NCBI GenBank assembly: GCA_002346545.1
Contig: DEAA01000013.1
Span: 1-64,000 of the forward strand
Source: Acidobacteria bacterium UBA2994
GTDB lineage: Bacteria; Acidobacteriota; Vicinamibacteria; Vicinamibacterales; UBA8438
Reading direction: 5' to 3'
Length of the DNA stretch: 64,000 nucleotides
Part shown: in pieces, positions 17,239-25,731 of the stretch
Layout of the letters: each line of letters starts with the position of its first letter
How positions within the stretch are numbered: the stretch's first letter is position 1
Translations under genes and position numbers: made by a program
Notes under the pieces: generated by a model
What the model was told of the DNA's origin: nothing
Seen by the model: only the letters and a program-made list of their open reading frames with translations
The model's database searches: none

Positions 17239-17569
17239 TGGCGGCTCCTTAACGTACGGTCGAGTATCAATCGTATAATCCCGGAGCGGACCTCGCACTG
17301 AAACGGACACGCATGACGACTGCCGACGGACCCTAATGTCGACCTGGGTTCGTGAGGTTGCTCCATCCAGGGGGAGTAAGGCGTCGTTGCGTGGGAACCG
17401 GACCAGGGATCTAATTTCCACAAGAGTTGTTCGCTGGTTGACCGTCTGAGGTGCGACGAGACCTAGTTCGAGGGCGGGCCCGAAGTCGAGTTCGGCGGTC
17501 GTCACCCTGGCGATTAATTTCAAGGGGCTACGGTCCACCGACCAGTGCCCAGAGATTTGAAGGACGGGT
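17239..17569. other. Divergent intergenic region
   Basis: This 331-bp gap separates the CMD-fold gene (minus) from the SDR gene (plus). A TATAAT hexamer on the plus strand (17274-17279) is the only promoter-like element noticed; it is about 290 bp before the SDR start and has no good -35 partner. No gene is supported. Confidence 0.35.
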
Positions 17570-18343
17570 ATGAGTTACAAGGCGTTGTTCGATCTAAGCG
17601 GGCAGGTGGCCGTGGTCACCGGGTCGTCGAAGGGGATCGGCCGGGTCATCGCCGAAGCGCTAGCCGAGGCGGGCGCCAAGGTGGTGGTGTCGAGCCGCCG
17701 CGAGGAGAGCTGCGCGCCGGTGGCCGAGGCGATCAACGTGGCTGGCGGCGAAGCGGTGGCCATTCCCTGTCACATGTCCAAGGGCGAGCAGATTGACACA
17801 CTGGTCGATGGCGCCATGTCGAAGTGGGGACGAATCGACGTGTTGGTGTGCAACGCCGCCGTCAATCCGCACTTCGGTCCGATGGCCACGGTTACCGAAG
17901 AGGCGTATGACAAGGTTCTCAATACCAACGTCAAGCACAACCTCTGGCTGTGCAACCGGGTGATTCCGCAGATGGCCGAGCGGCGTGATGGGGCGGTCAT
18001 TATCGTGTCGAGCATCGCCGCGCTCAAGGGCAATGACATGCTCGGCATCTACGGAATCTCGAAGGCAGCCGATGCCCAGCTAGCCCGGAACCTCGCCGTG
18101 GAATGGGGACGCAGCAACATCCGTGCGAACTGCATCGCCCCGGGCTTGGTCCGCACCGACTTTGCTCGTGCGCTGTGGGAGGACCCGGAGAGGCTCGCTA
18201 AGGCGACCGCCACCTATCCGCTGGGGCGGATTGGCGAGCCGGAAGATATCGCCGGCGCCGCCTTGCTGCTGGCATCGCCGGCCGGCCGGTTTATCACCGG
18301 CCAGACACTTGTGGTTGACGGTGGCGTGACGATTTCTGGTTGA
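17570..18343 (+). CDS. SDR-family oxidoreductase
   Basis: The 257-residue protein is a classical short-chain dehydrogenase/reductase. It has the cofactor motif VVTGSSKGIGR (residues 15-25), the NAAVN element, VSSIAALKG with the catalytic Ser, YGISKAADA with Tyr and Lys, and the late GEPEDIAGAALLLAS and TGQTLVVDGG. The SSRR segment after the second strand favours NADP(H). Overall pattern is closest to DHRS4-like carbonyl reductases and 3-oxoacyl reductases. It is 20 bp upstream of a small membrane-protein gene on the same strand. Confidence 0.9.
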   Translation: MSYKALFDLSGQVAVVTGSSKGIGRVIAEALAEAGAKVVVSSRREESCAPVAEAINVAGGEAVAIPCHMSKGEQIDTLVDGAMSKWGRIDVLVCNAAVNPHFGPMATVTEEAYDKVLNTNVKHNLWLCNRVIPQMAERRDGAVIIVSSIAALKGNDMLGIYGISKAADAQLARNLAVEWGRSNIRANCIAPGLVRTDFARALWEDPERLAKATATYPLGRIGEPEDIAGAALLLASPAGRFITGQTLVVDGGVTISG

Positions 18344-18363
18344 GGTCGAGGTACCATTCGGTC

Positions 18364-18705
18364 ATGAACTATCAGGTCTTTGTCGTTCTCCACTTGGTGT
18401 CGGTGATCCTGATGTCGGGTGTCACCTTTGCCGCCTTCGCTGCGTCTGCTCAGGAGAACCGTCGCACCTTCCTGATGACCTCGGGCATCCTCAGCCTGCT
18501 GGTGTTTATCAGCGGCTTCGGGGTCATGGGCATGATGGGGCTGGGCTTTCCCGGTTGGGCCATGGTGAAGCTGGTCTGCTGGCTAGTCCTCTCGGGCCTG
18601 ACGGGGATGGCCTTTCGGATGACCGACAAGGTGCCGATGCTGTCCACCCTTGCGGGCGTCATCATCGCGATCGCGGTCGTGATGGTGGTGTACAAGCCGT
18701 TCTAG
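18364..18705 (+). CDS. Small polytopic membrane protein
   Basis: The 113-residue protein is almost entirely hydrophobic with four likely membrane helices (VFVVLHLVSVILMSGVTFAA, then about 39-62, 66-83 and 93-110). The start ATG 18364 is 20 bp after the SDR stop. Its layout resembles small SirB/YgaP-like or CopD-like four-helix proteins, but the family cannot be named with confidence. A conserved His at residue 13 in the first helix could bind haem or metal; this is speculation. Confidence 0.65.
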   Translation: MNYQVFVVLHLVSVILMSGVTFAAFAASAQENRRTFLMTSGILSLLVFISGFGVMGMMGLGFPGWAMVKLVCWLVLSGLTGMAFRMTDKVPMLSTLAGVIIAIAVVMVVYKPF

Positions 18706-18746
18706 TACTACCGTGGGGCTTCGCCTCAAAGCCCTCGCCATCAATG

Positions 18747-18768
18747 GTGGGGCTCACCAAAGCCCCAC
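18747..18768. terminator. Hairpin between convergent genes
   Basis: A perfect 8-bp stem GTGGGGCT/AGCCCCAC with a 6-nt loop lies between the convergent membrane-protein and phosphotransferase genes. The left arm also occurs at 18713-18720, so alternative pairings are possible. There is no long T-tract, so it may be a bidirectional terminator or transcript stabiliser. Confidence 0.5.
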
Positions 18769-18804
18769 GCCGTGCCGGCGGGGGGCTTTGTGTGCGCCTA
18801 GGCG

Positions 18805-19866
18805 CTACTTCGCACCGTCGATCAGATCTATACCCTTGCGGGCCAGATCTCGGACGCGGCGGCCGTAGCCGGCGAATCGCTGATCCTGGGTCTGTCCGCG
18901 GACGAAGCGGATGTAGATCTGCTGCACGATCACCAGCAGCTTGAATACTCCGAACACGTGATACCAATCGGCGCGGCTGGTGTCGAGGCCGGTCCGTTGG
19001 GCATACCGCTCGATCACCTCGACCCGGCTCGGGAAGCCGGGCTGCTCGGTCGGCATCCGTGCGGCTGCCTGCCAGTGGGGCGGATCGTTCGCTGCGGTCC
19101 AGAAGCTCAAGAGGAATCCAAGGTCGGCCAGCGGGTCGCCACGGGTAGTCATGTCCCAGTCAAGGACGGCCACCGGCGTGGCCGGGTCGTCCCAGGAGAC
19201 GAGGACATTGTCCAGCTTGAAGTCGTTGTGGACGAGCGTTGTCTTCTGCGCGCCAGGCGGCTCGCTGCCGAGCCACGAGATCATGCGCTGCACGTCGGCG
19301 ACGTCTTCGCTGCGGGCGACGTCCCACCGACTCGTCCAGCCGGCCATCTGACGTGCGAGAAATCCGTCGGGTCGCCCGAGACCGCCGAGCCCGCCCGCGG
19401 CCGGGTCGACACCATGCAATTCGCCGAGCACGTCGACCAGCATCTCGCCGATCCGTCGGTTCAGCGCCGGGTCGTCGCGGAATACCTCCGGCATCTGCTG
19501 CCGGATGACCTGCCCGTGGCGTCGCTCAAGGACGTGGAAGTCTACGCCCAGCACCTCCGGGTCTTGACATAGGACGTAGCTGCGGGGAGCGAGCGGAAAC
19601 ACGTCGCCGAGACGCTCAAGGACCTGATGCTCGCGACCCATGTCGTGTGAGCCGGGCGCGACAGGCCCGAGGGGAGGCCGCCGCAGTACGTACTCGCGCG
19701 TGCCAAAGCGGAGCAGGTAGGTCAGATTAGCGTGGCCACCGCCGAATTGTTCGACCTCGAGCGCGCCGTCGGTTTCCGGTAGGTGATCGCGGAGCCACGG
19801 TTCGAGCCGGGACAGGTCAAGCTGCTCGTCCGGCCGGATCGCGATCAGCTCGGGGTCAGAGGGCAC
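18805..19866 (-). CDS. Acyl-CoA-linked phosphotransferase (ACAD10/LvaA-like)
   Basis: The 353-residue protein is an aminoglycoside-phosphotransferase-fold kinase: FGGGHANLTYLLRF (nucleotide loop), LVHNDFKLDNVLV (catalytic Asp and Asn) and VLDWDMTTRGDPLADLG (metal Asp). This subfamily is typically encoded beside acyl-CoA dehydrogenases and is homologous to the kinase domain of mammalian ACAD10/11 and to LvaA of Pseudomonas putida, which phosphorylates the 4-hydroxyl of 4-hydroxyacyl-CoAs. Here it is third in a minus-strand operon after a dehydrogenase and a thiolase, 11 bp from the latter. GTG 19866 is the likely start. Confidence 0.85.
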   Translation of the reverse strand: MPSDPELIAIRPDEQLDLSRLEPWLRDHLPETDGALEVEQFGGGHANLTYLLRFGTREYVLRRPPLGPVAPGSHDMGREHQVLERLGDVFPLAPRSYVLCQDPEVLGVDFHVLERRHGQVIRQQMPEVFRDDPALNRRIGEMLVDVLGELHGVDPAAGGLGGLGRPDGFLARQMAGWTSRWDVARSEDVADVQRMISWLGSEPPGAQKTTLVHNDFKLDNVLVSWDDPATPVAVLDWDMTTRGDPLADLGFLLSFWTAANDPPHWQAAARMPTEQPGFPSRVEVIERYAQRTGLDTSRADWYHVFGVFKLLVIVQQIYIRFVRGQTQDQRFAGYGRRVRDLARKGIDLIDGAK

Positions 19867-19877
19867 GACCAGCGACC

Positions 19878-21059
19878 CTAGGTGATTTCGAAGAGGCCGG
19901 CCGCGCCCATGCCGCCGCCAATGCACATCGTGACGACCACGTTGCGCGCGCCGCGGCGCTTTCCCTCGATTAAGGCGTGGCCCACAAGCCGGGCCCCGCT
20001 CATCCCGTAGGGGTGACCCACCGAGATCGACCCGCCGTCCACGTTAAGCTTCTCCATCGGGATGCCCAGCCGGTCCCGGCAGTAGACGGTCTGGACGGCG
20101 AACGCCTCGTTGAGCTCCCATAGATCGATGTCGTCCATGGTCAGCCCGTGCCGCTCGAGCAGCTTCGGCACCGCGAACACCGGTCCGATGCCCATCTCGT
20201 CCGGCTCGCACCCGGCCACCACCATGCCGCGGTAGATGCCGAGCGGCTCGATGCCCCGTTGTGACGCCAGGGTGCCATCCATTACGACGCACGCCGAGGC
20301 GCCGTCCGACAGCTGGCTCGCGTTGCCGGCGGTGATGCACTTGTCCTCTCCCATTACCGGTTTAAGCCCGGCCAGGCCTTCGAGGGTGGTGCCGGGACGG
20401 TTGCCTTCATCCTTGGTCAGCGTGACCTCTTCGTCCCAGGTCTCGCCGGTCTCCTTGTTGGCGGCGACCTTCACCGTGGTCAGCGGTACGATTTCCTTGT
20501 CGAGCCGACCGGCGGCCTGCGCGTCGGCCGTGCGCTGTTGGCTCACCAGTGCGTAGGCGTCCTGCGTCTCCCGGTCGACGCCGTAGCGTTCGGCCACCAC
20601 CTCGGCAGTGTCGATCATGCTCATCCACAGCTCGGGTTTGTTCTGCATCAGCCACTCTTCGGTGAAGTGCTCCTGGTTCAGGTTGTTCTGCACCAGGCTG
20701 ATCGACTCCACCCCGCCGGCTACCATCACCGGTACCTTGTCGGTCAGCACGCGCTGGGCCGCCACGCTGATCGCCTGCATGCCCGAGCTGCAGAACCGAT
20801 TGATGGTCGTGCCCGAGGTCGTCACCGGGAGCCCGGCGCGGATCGCCGAGAGCCTCGCCACGTTGTGCCCGGTCGCCCCTTCGGGCAGACCGCAGCCGAT
20901 GACGACGTCCTCGACCTCTTCGGGCTCGACTCCGGCGCGGGAGACGGCGTGCGAAATGGCGTGCGCGGTCAGTTCTGCGCCATGAGTCTTGTTGAAGGCG
21001 CCACGGAAGGCCTTCCCAATCGGGGTGCGGGCGGTCGATACGATGACGGCGTCAGACAT
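19878..21059 (-). CDS. Acetyl-CoA C-acyltransferase (thiolase)
   Basis: The 393-residue thiolase cleaves 3-ketoacyl-CoA with CoA (or condenses acyl-CoAs). Visible active-site elements are [10 protein letters not shown] with nucleophile Cys90, [29 protein letters not shown] with the catalytic His, and [14 protein letters not shown] with the second Cys. ATG 21059 has GAGGAA about 8 nt upstream. Its position between an ACAD10/11-type dehydrogenase and an LvaA-type kinase suggests it finishes the degradation of the hydroxyacyl-CoA chain to acetyl- or propionyl-CoA. Length is standard. Confidence 0.93.
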   Translation of the reverse strand: MSDAVIVSTARTPIGKAFRGAFNKTHGAELTAHAISHAVSRAGVEPEEVEDVVIGCGLPEGATGHNVARLSAIRAGLPVTTSGTTINRFCSSGMQAISVAAQRVLTDKVPVMVAGGVESISLVQNNLNQEHFTEEWLMQNKPELWMSMIDTAEVVAERYGVDRETQDAYALVSQQRTADAQAAGRLDKEIVPLTTVKVAANKETGETWDEEVTLTKDEGNRPGTTLEGLAGLKPVMGEDKCITAGNASQLSDGASACVVMDGTLASQRGIEPLGIYRGMVVAGCEPDEMGIGPVFAVPKLLERHGLTMDDIDLWELNEAFAVQTVYCRDRLGIPMEKLNVDGGSISVGHPYGMSGARLVGHALIEGKRRGARNVVVTMCIGGGMGAAGLFEIT

Positions 21060-21073
21060 GAGGGTTCCTCGAA

Positions 21074-22300
21074 TTAGTTCCCGGCCTTCGGTGCCGGGTC
21101 GTGTTTCTTGATCTCCAGCCGTGCGACCGCCCGACGGTGGACCTCGTCGGGACCGTCTGCCAGACGGAGGGTCCGGGCATGCGCCCACGCGGCCGACAGG
21201 CCGAAGTCGTCGCAGATGCCGGCGCCGCCGTGCACCTGGATGGCGCGATCGATAACGTCGAGTGCCATGTTGGGGGCCACCACCTTGATCATGGCGATCT
21301 CGGCGCGGGCCACCTTGTTGCCCACCGTATCCATCATGTGCGCCGCCTTTAAGGTCAACAGACGCGCCTGTTCGATCTGGATACGGGAGTTCGCGATTTG
21401 TTCCATGACCACGCCCTGCTCGGCCAATGGTCGTCCGAAGGCTACGCGGGAACGAGACCGGACGCACATGGCCTCGAGCGAGCGCTCGGCCACACCTATG
21501 AGCCGCATGCAGTGGTGGATGCGGCCTGGACCCAGCCGCCCCTGCGCGATTTCGAAGCCCCGGCCTTCACCCAGCAGGATGTTGGTCTTCGGCACCCGCA
21601 CGTTCTCGAAAGTTACTTCGAGATGGCCATGCGGGGCATGGTCGTAGCCAAACACGGTCAGCGGACGAACCAGCGTGACTCCGGGTGAGTCGGCCGGCAC
21701 CAGCACCATCGACTGCTGCTGGTGCTTCGCCGCCGTGGGATCGGTCTTCCCCATCAGGATGAACAGCTTGCAGCGAGCGTCTCCCGCGCCGGATGTCCAC
21801 CATTTGCGCGCGTTGATGACGTAGTCGTCGCCGTCGGCCTCGATCCGGGCCTCGATGTTGCTGGCGTCCGACGACGCCACCTCCGGTTCGGTCATGGCGT
21901 AGGCCGAGCGGATGGTGCCGTCGAGCAACGGCGGTAGCCACTCGGCTTTCTGCGCAGCGCTCGCATACCGCACGAGCGTTTCCATGTTCCCGGTGTCCGG
22001 CGCCGAGCAGTTGCACGCTTCGGGGCCGATCGGCGAGCGGCCTAGGATCTCGCACAGCGGGGCGTACTCGACGTTGCTCAGCCCGGCGCCGAGGTCGCTG
22101 TCGGGGAGGAAGAGGTTCCACAGACCGGCGTTCCGCGCCGCTTGCTTGAGCTCCTCCATGATGGGCGGTGACACCCACCGGTTCTCTGACCTGGAGACCT
22201 GTTCGGCGTAGACGGCTTCGTTGGGGTAAATGACCTTGTCCATAAAGGTCAGGAGTCGCTCGCGAAGCGCGTGGGTGCGGTCGGAATAGGCGAAGTTCAT
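21074..22300 (-). CDS. Acyl-CoA dehydrogenase family protein, ACAD10/11-LvaC type
   Basis: The protein is about 408 residues long and is of the ACAD10/11 subgroup, recognised by [73 protein letters not shown] and [18 protein letters not shown]. In the lva pathway the LvaC homologue eliminates phosphate from a 4-phosphoacyl-CoA and forms an enoyl/3-hydroxyacyl-CoA, so classical dehydrogenation may not be its reaction. ATG 22300 starts the conserved region; an in-frame GTG at 22330 is possible. It is the first gene of an operon with a thiolase (14-bp gap) and the phosphotransferase. Confidence 0.9.
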   Translation of the reverse strand: MNFAYSDRTHALRERLLTFMDKVIYPNEAVYAEQVSRSENRWVSPPIMEELKQAARNAGLWNLFLPDSDLGAGLSNVEYAPLCEILGRSPIGPEACNCSAPDTGNMETLVRYASAAQKAEWLPPLLDGTIRSAYAMTEPEVASSDASNIEARIEADGDDYVINARKWWTSGAGDARCKLFILMGKTDPTAAKHQQQSMVLVPADSPGVTLVRPLTVFGYDHAPHGHLEVTFENVRVPKTNILLGEGRGFEIAQGRLGPGRIHHCMRLIGVAERSLEAMCVRSRSRVAFGRPLAEQGVVMEQIANSRIQIEQARLLTLKAAHMMDTVGNKVARAEIAMIKVVAPNMALDVIDRAIQVHGGAGICDDFGLSAAWAHARTLRLADGPDEVHRRAVARLEIKKHDPAPKAGN

Positions 22301-22546
22301 GTTGGTATCCGGTTGGGGCGGGCCGGTCACGCGTCGGACGGCCCACAGTATAGTCCGCCTGTTCTGAGAGCTTTACCGGAGGTTAAGCGCCCCACAGTAG
22401 ACCATTCTGCGTGTGGACCAGATGAAGAGAGGCATGGAGACCGACCGGCACCGTGTACCGTTATTGCCGGCGCACTCCCTGTCAGCGTGCTGCTGGGCCA
22501 CGATATCTTTGTCTGGGGGTTGAGAAAGGCGGAGAGCTAGGAGTTC
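22301..22546. other. Divergent upstream region of the thiolase operon
   Basis: The region up to 22546 holds the upstream sequence of the minus-strand ACAD operon. No canonical promoter or gene is recognised, apart from the alternative GTG start at 22330 for the dehydrogenase. Confidence 0.3.
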
Positions 22547-22684
22547 ATGCTGATGCCCTGGGCGCTTGCCGACCGGATCCGGCTAGCCCTGTCTGAGGGA
22601 CTGCCACTGTCGCAGTCGCTCCTGGAAATCTCTGGACTTTCCCGGGAGATCCGCCATACTGACGAGTGGCGGCGAGGAATCTAG
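22547..22684 (+). CDS. Possible small protein of 45 residues
   Basis: An open frame starts at ATG 22547 with AGGAG a few nt upstream and encodes an amphipathic, Leu-rich product (ALADRIRLALSEGLPLSQSL, then LEISGLSREIRH). It ends 37 bp before the cytochrome c/copper monooxygenase gene, so it could be a leader or small partner protein. No family is recognised and chance is not excluded. Confidence 0.3.
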   Translation: MLMPWALADRIRLALSEGLPLSQSLLEISGLSREIRHTDEWRRGI

Positions 22685-22721
22685 GAGCGGTGCGCATTGG
22701 CGCCCGTGGGGGAGAATGAAC

Positions 22722-23969
22722 ATGCGACTTTCTAGTGTGGTTCTGGCCGGCGGCGCGGTACTGGTGCTGGCAGGAGCCGCGGCGGCTGTGGCGGCCGAAG
22801 GGACGCCGACCTTTGCCAAGGACGTAGCGCCGATCCTGTACGAGAACTGTGTGTCATGCCATCGGCCGAACCATCTGGCGCCGATGTCGCTCATTACCTA
22901 CGATGACACCCGCCCCTGGGCGCGCGCGGTGAGAAGCAAGGTCGAGTCGCGTGAGATGCCTCCTTGGGGCGCTGACACGAGCGTGCGGACCTACAAGAAC
23001 GACTCGAGCCTGACCGACGAAGAAATCAAGACAATCGCCGCCTGGGTTGACGCTGGTTCACCACGAGGCAACGACGCAGACCTGCCCGAAGTGCCGCAGT
23101 TTACTGAAGGCTGGTCGATCGGTGAGCCGGACCTGATCTTCACGATGCTGGAACCGTTCAAGGTGCCGGCCGACGGGACCGTGCCGTACTCCTACGTCAC
23201 CGTGCCGACCAATCTTCCGGCCGATACTTGGATCTCGGCCCACGAGTATCGTCCGGGAGACAAGCGCGTCGTGCACCACGTCATTTCCCAGGTGCTCGAG
23301 GACGACGGCATGCCGGCCACTGGAGAGGTGAAGCTAGAGCGGGATCGCACCCGCAGCCGGGCGCGCGGTTCGCGCGTGGGCGGCTATGTGCCGAATCGCC
23401 TCGGAGACGTCTATGAGGACGGCGTAGCCGTGCGGCTACCGAAGGGCGCCGACATCGAAGCGCAGATGCACTACACCACGATCGGCGAAGAGGCCTGGGA
23501 CCAGAGCAGCTGGGGGGTCGTTGTGACCCGCGAGCCCGATTCCAGCATTCGCCGGGCCGGAGGCGGGCAGGTGGCCAACCTGGGCTTCCGGATTGAGCCG
23601 AACAACCCGGCCTATGAGGTGACGGCCAGCCGGAAGATCGACGAGGACACCTATCTGTCGACGATGATGCCGCATATGCACGTGCGCGGGAAGTCGGCGA
23701 AGTATGTGATCGTCTACCCCGACGGCACCGAAGAGGTGGCGCTGTGGGTGCCGAACTATGATTTCAACTGGCAGCTGAATTACGAGCTAGAGGAGCCGAT
23801 TTTCATGCCGGCCGGTTCGCAGCTGAAGACCATCTTCACCTACGATAACTCGACCAACAATCGATTCAATCCGGACCCCTCGTCCGAGGTGCGTTGGGGC
23901 GACCAGACGTGGGAAGAGATGATGCTTGGCTACTTTGGCACCGTCGAAGCGCCAGCTGACGACAACTAG
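22722..23969 (+). CDS. Cytochrome c fused to PHM-like copper monooxygenase
   Basis: The 415-residue exported protein has a signal peptide, a cytochrome c domain (CVSCH at 43-47, axial Met in REMPPW near 80) and a region with the ligand pattern of type II copper, ascorbate-dependent monooxygenases. His185-His186 (VVHHV), His250 (QMHY), His318/His320 (PHMHVRGK) and Met400 (WEEMM) match the order CuH His-His, His, then CuM His-x-His and Met of peptidylglycine hydroxylating monooxygenase. The haem could feed electrons to copper. ATG 22722 is preferred over 22716 because GGAG then has normal spacing. Substrate unknown. A paralogue lies at 60600-62198. Confidence 0.8.
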   Translation: MRLSSVVLAGGAVLVLAGAAAAVAAEGTPTFAKDVAPILYENCVSCHRPNHLAPMSLITYDDTRPWARAVRSKVESREMPPWGADTSVRTYKNDSSLTDEEIKTIAAWVDAGSPRGNDADLPEVPQFTEGWSIGEPDLIFTMLEPFKVPADGTVPYSYVTVPTNLPADTWISAHEYRPGDKRVVHHVISQVLEDDGMPATGEVKLERDRTRSRARGSRVGGYVPNRLGDVYEDGVAVRLPKGADIEAQMHYTTIGEEAWDQSSWGVVVTREPDSSIRRAGGGQVANLGFRIEPNNPAYEVTASRKIDEDTYLSTMMPHMHVRGKSAKYVIVYPDGTEEVALWVPNYDFNWQLNYELEEPIFMPAGSQLKTIFTYDNSTNNRFNPDPSSEVRWGDQTWEEMMLGYFGTVEAPADDN

Positions 23970-24005
23970 GCGCGCGACACCGTTCGGATGCCAAACTCTG
24001 GCATC

Positions 24006-24039
24006 AAAGGCCGGGAGCCCACGGGCTTCCGGCCTTTTT
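24006..24039 (+). terminator. Rho-independent terminator
   Basis: A long stem (AAAGGCCGG and AGCCC pairing with GGGCT and CCGGCCTTT, one mismatch, 2-nt loop) runs straight into a T-tract. It lies 37 bp after the stop of the cytochrome c/copper monooxygenase gene and should end its transcript. Confidence 0.85.
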
Positions 24040-24211
24040 CTTTGCGGACGTCAAAGACTTGGTTGGGCAGATCGTTGAGGTGGACTGGGTTCGGCCGCCT
24101 TACCCCGTTCTGCTGTAGTCTACAGACCGTGGTTTCGCCTCCGGATACCTTGGTGTTTCGACTTGAAGCTGGTCCCGGCGCCTGGCCCGCGTGGGGATAG
24201 GACGCCGAGAC

Positions 24212-25723
24212 GTGCCCCCGTCGAACCCCGAAGCGCGCACGGACTGGCCGATCTTCATTACCGCGGTCACAACCTTGCTTGCGATCGCCGGGCCGCTCAT
24301 GGTCTGGCCCGAGGCAAGTGCCAGTCTGGTCGATCGGCTCTACGAGGTCCTGACCGGCCGGCTCGGCGTGGTGTACATCGTGGCGGGCTCGGTCGTGCTG
24401 ATTTTCGTGCTCTGGCTCGCGCTGGGCCGCTACGGGATCGTGGTGTTGGGACAGCCTGGCGTGCCCCCGCGTTTCACGACTGCCAGCTGGGTGTCGATGG
24501 TGTTCTGTGCTGGGGTGGCCACCGGCATTCTCTATTGGGGCACCGTGGAGTGGGCGCACTACTACGTTGGCCCACCCTTCGGGGTGTCGCCGCGTTCGGA
24601 TGAGGCGATCGCTTGGGCCGCCACCTACGGAATGTTCCACTGGGGGCCGACCGGATGGGCCTTCTACTGCTTGCCGACGCTGGCGATCGCACACGCCTAC
24701 TACGTCTGTCGCCAGCCCCACATGCGCATCAGTAGCGCCTGCCACATGGTGCTGCGTGACGCCACCACCGGCCCGCTCGGACGGGTCACCGACACACTCT
24801 TCATCGTCGGCGTGCTGGGCGCGGCTGGGACCTCGCTCGGTTTCGGCACGCCCATGATCGCTGCCGGCCTGGGGCGGCTCGCTGGTCTGGAGCCGACCTT
24901 TGGTCTGCAGGCCGGCGTCGTGGCGCTTTGCGCCGTACTGTTTTCATTTAGCGTGTATGTCGGACTCGAGCGTGGGATCAGGCGCCTCAGTAACTTAAAT
25001 GTGGTGGTCACCAAGACGCTGCTGCTCTTTGTCCTGCTGGCCGGGCCGACGCTGTTCATCCTGGAGATGTTTGCCAACAGCCTGGGTGTGCTCGTCTACG
25101 GCTTCCTGCGGATGAATACCTGGACCGACCCGCTGGGGAACTCGCGGTTCATCGAAGACTGGACGGTGTTCTACTGGGCCTGGTGGGTGGCGATCGGGCC
25201 GTTCATGGGTATTTTCGTGGCTCGGATCTCCGAGGGGCGGACCATTCGACAGGTGGTCCTGGGCATGTTGGGTTGGGGCAGTCTGGGCTGCGCTGTTTAC
25301 TACGGCATCCTCGGGAACTATGCGCTGAACTTGCAGCTGACTGGCGTCCTCGATGTCACGAGTCTGGTGCTCGAGCAGGGTGAACCGGCAGCGATCACGG
25401 CCGTAATCGCGTCGCTACCGGCCGGCGAAATCGTGCTGGGTGTGTTCTTGCTGGCCAGCCTGGTGTTTCTGGCGACCACCTACGATTCGGCCGCTTACGC
25501 GCTGGCCTCAAGCGCGTCCACGGGGCTGGCCCAGGACGCCGAGCCGGAGCGGTGGCATCGGATGTTCTGGGCGTTCGCTTTGGCGCTCCTACCCCTGGTG
25601 CTGATGCGCCTCGGCGGGCTCGATCCGATGCGCACGGCGTCGCTGCTGGCCTCGGTTCCGTTACTCGCCGTCTTTGTGATGATGGCGGTGTCGCTGATGC
25701 GGGCGCTCGGTCGGTCGGCCTGA
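24212..25723 (+). CDS. BCCT-family transporter
   Basis: The roughly 503-residue polytopic protein belongs to the betaine/carnitine/choline transporter family. It shows GMFHWGPTGWAFYCLPTLAI in the substrate region and the family signature FYWAWWVAIGPFMGIFVARI followed by SEGRTIRQVVLG, with GTSLGFGTPM earlier. Such carriers take up quaternary ammonium or sulfonium compounds such as glycine betaine or DMSP with sodium or protons. GTG 24212 with AGGA 9 nt upstream is preferred; GTG 24191 is possible. No metabolic gene for such substrates adjoins it. Confidence 0.92.
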   Translation: MPPSNPEARTDWPIFITAVTTLLAIAGPLMVWPEASASLVDRLYEVLTGRLGVVYIVAGSVVLIFVLWLALGRYGIVVLGQPGVPPRFTTASWVSMVFCAGVATGILYWGTVEWAHYYVGPPFGVSPRSDEAIAWAATYGMFHWGPTGWAFYCLPTLAIAHAYYVCRQPHMRISSACHMVLRDATTGPLGRVTDTLFIVGVLGAAGTSLGFGTPMIAAGLGRLAGLEPTFGLQAGVVALCAVLFSFSVYVGLERGIRRLSNLNVVVTKTLLLFVLLAGPTLFILEMFANSLGVLVYGFLRMNTWTDPLGNSRFIEDWTVFYWAWWVAIGPFMGIFVARISEGRTIRQVVLGMLGWGSLGCAVYYGILGNYALNLQLTGVLDVTSLVLEQGEPAAITAVIASLPAGEIVLGVFLLASLVFLATTYDSAAYALASSASTGLAQDAEPERWHRMFWAFALALLPLVLMRLGGLDPMRTASLLASVPLLAVFVMMAVSLMRALGRSA

Positions 25724-25731
25724 CCCTGTGA

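Noticed and set aside
23966..24745. Minus-strand frame of 259 codons at the start of the BCCT gene
   Set aside because: It runs over a terminator hairpin and is antisense to the BCCT coding region, with no recognisable domain.
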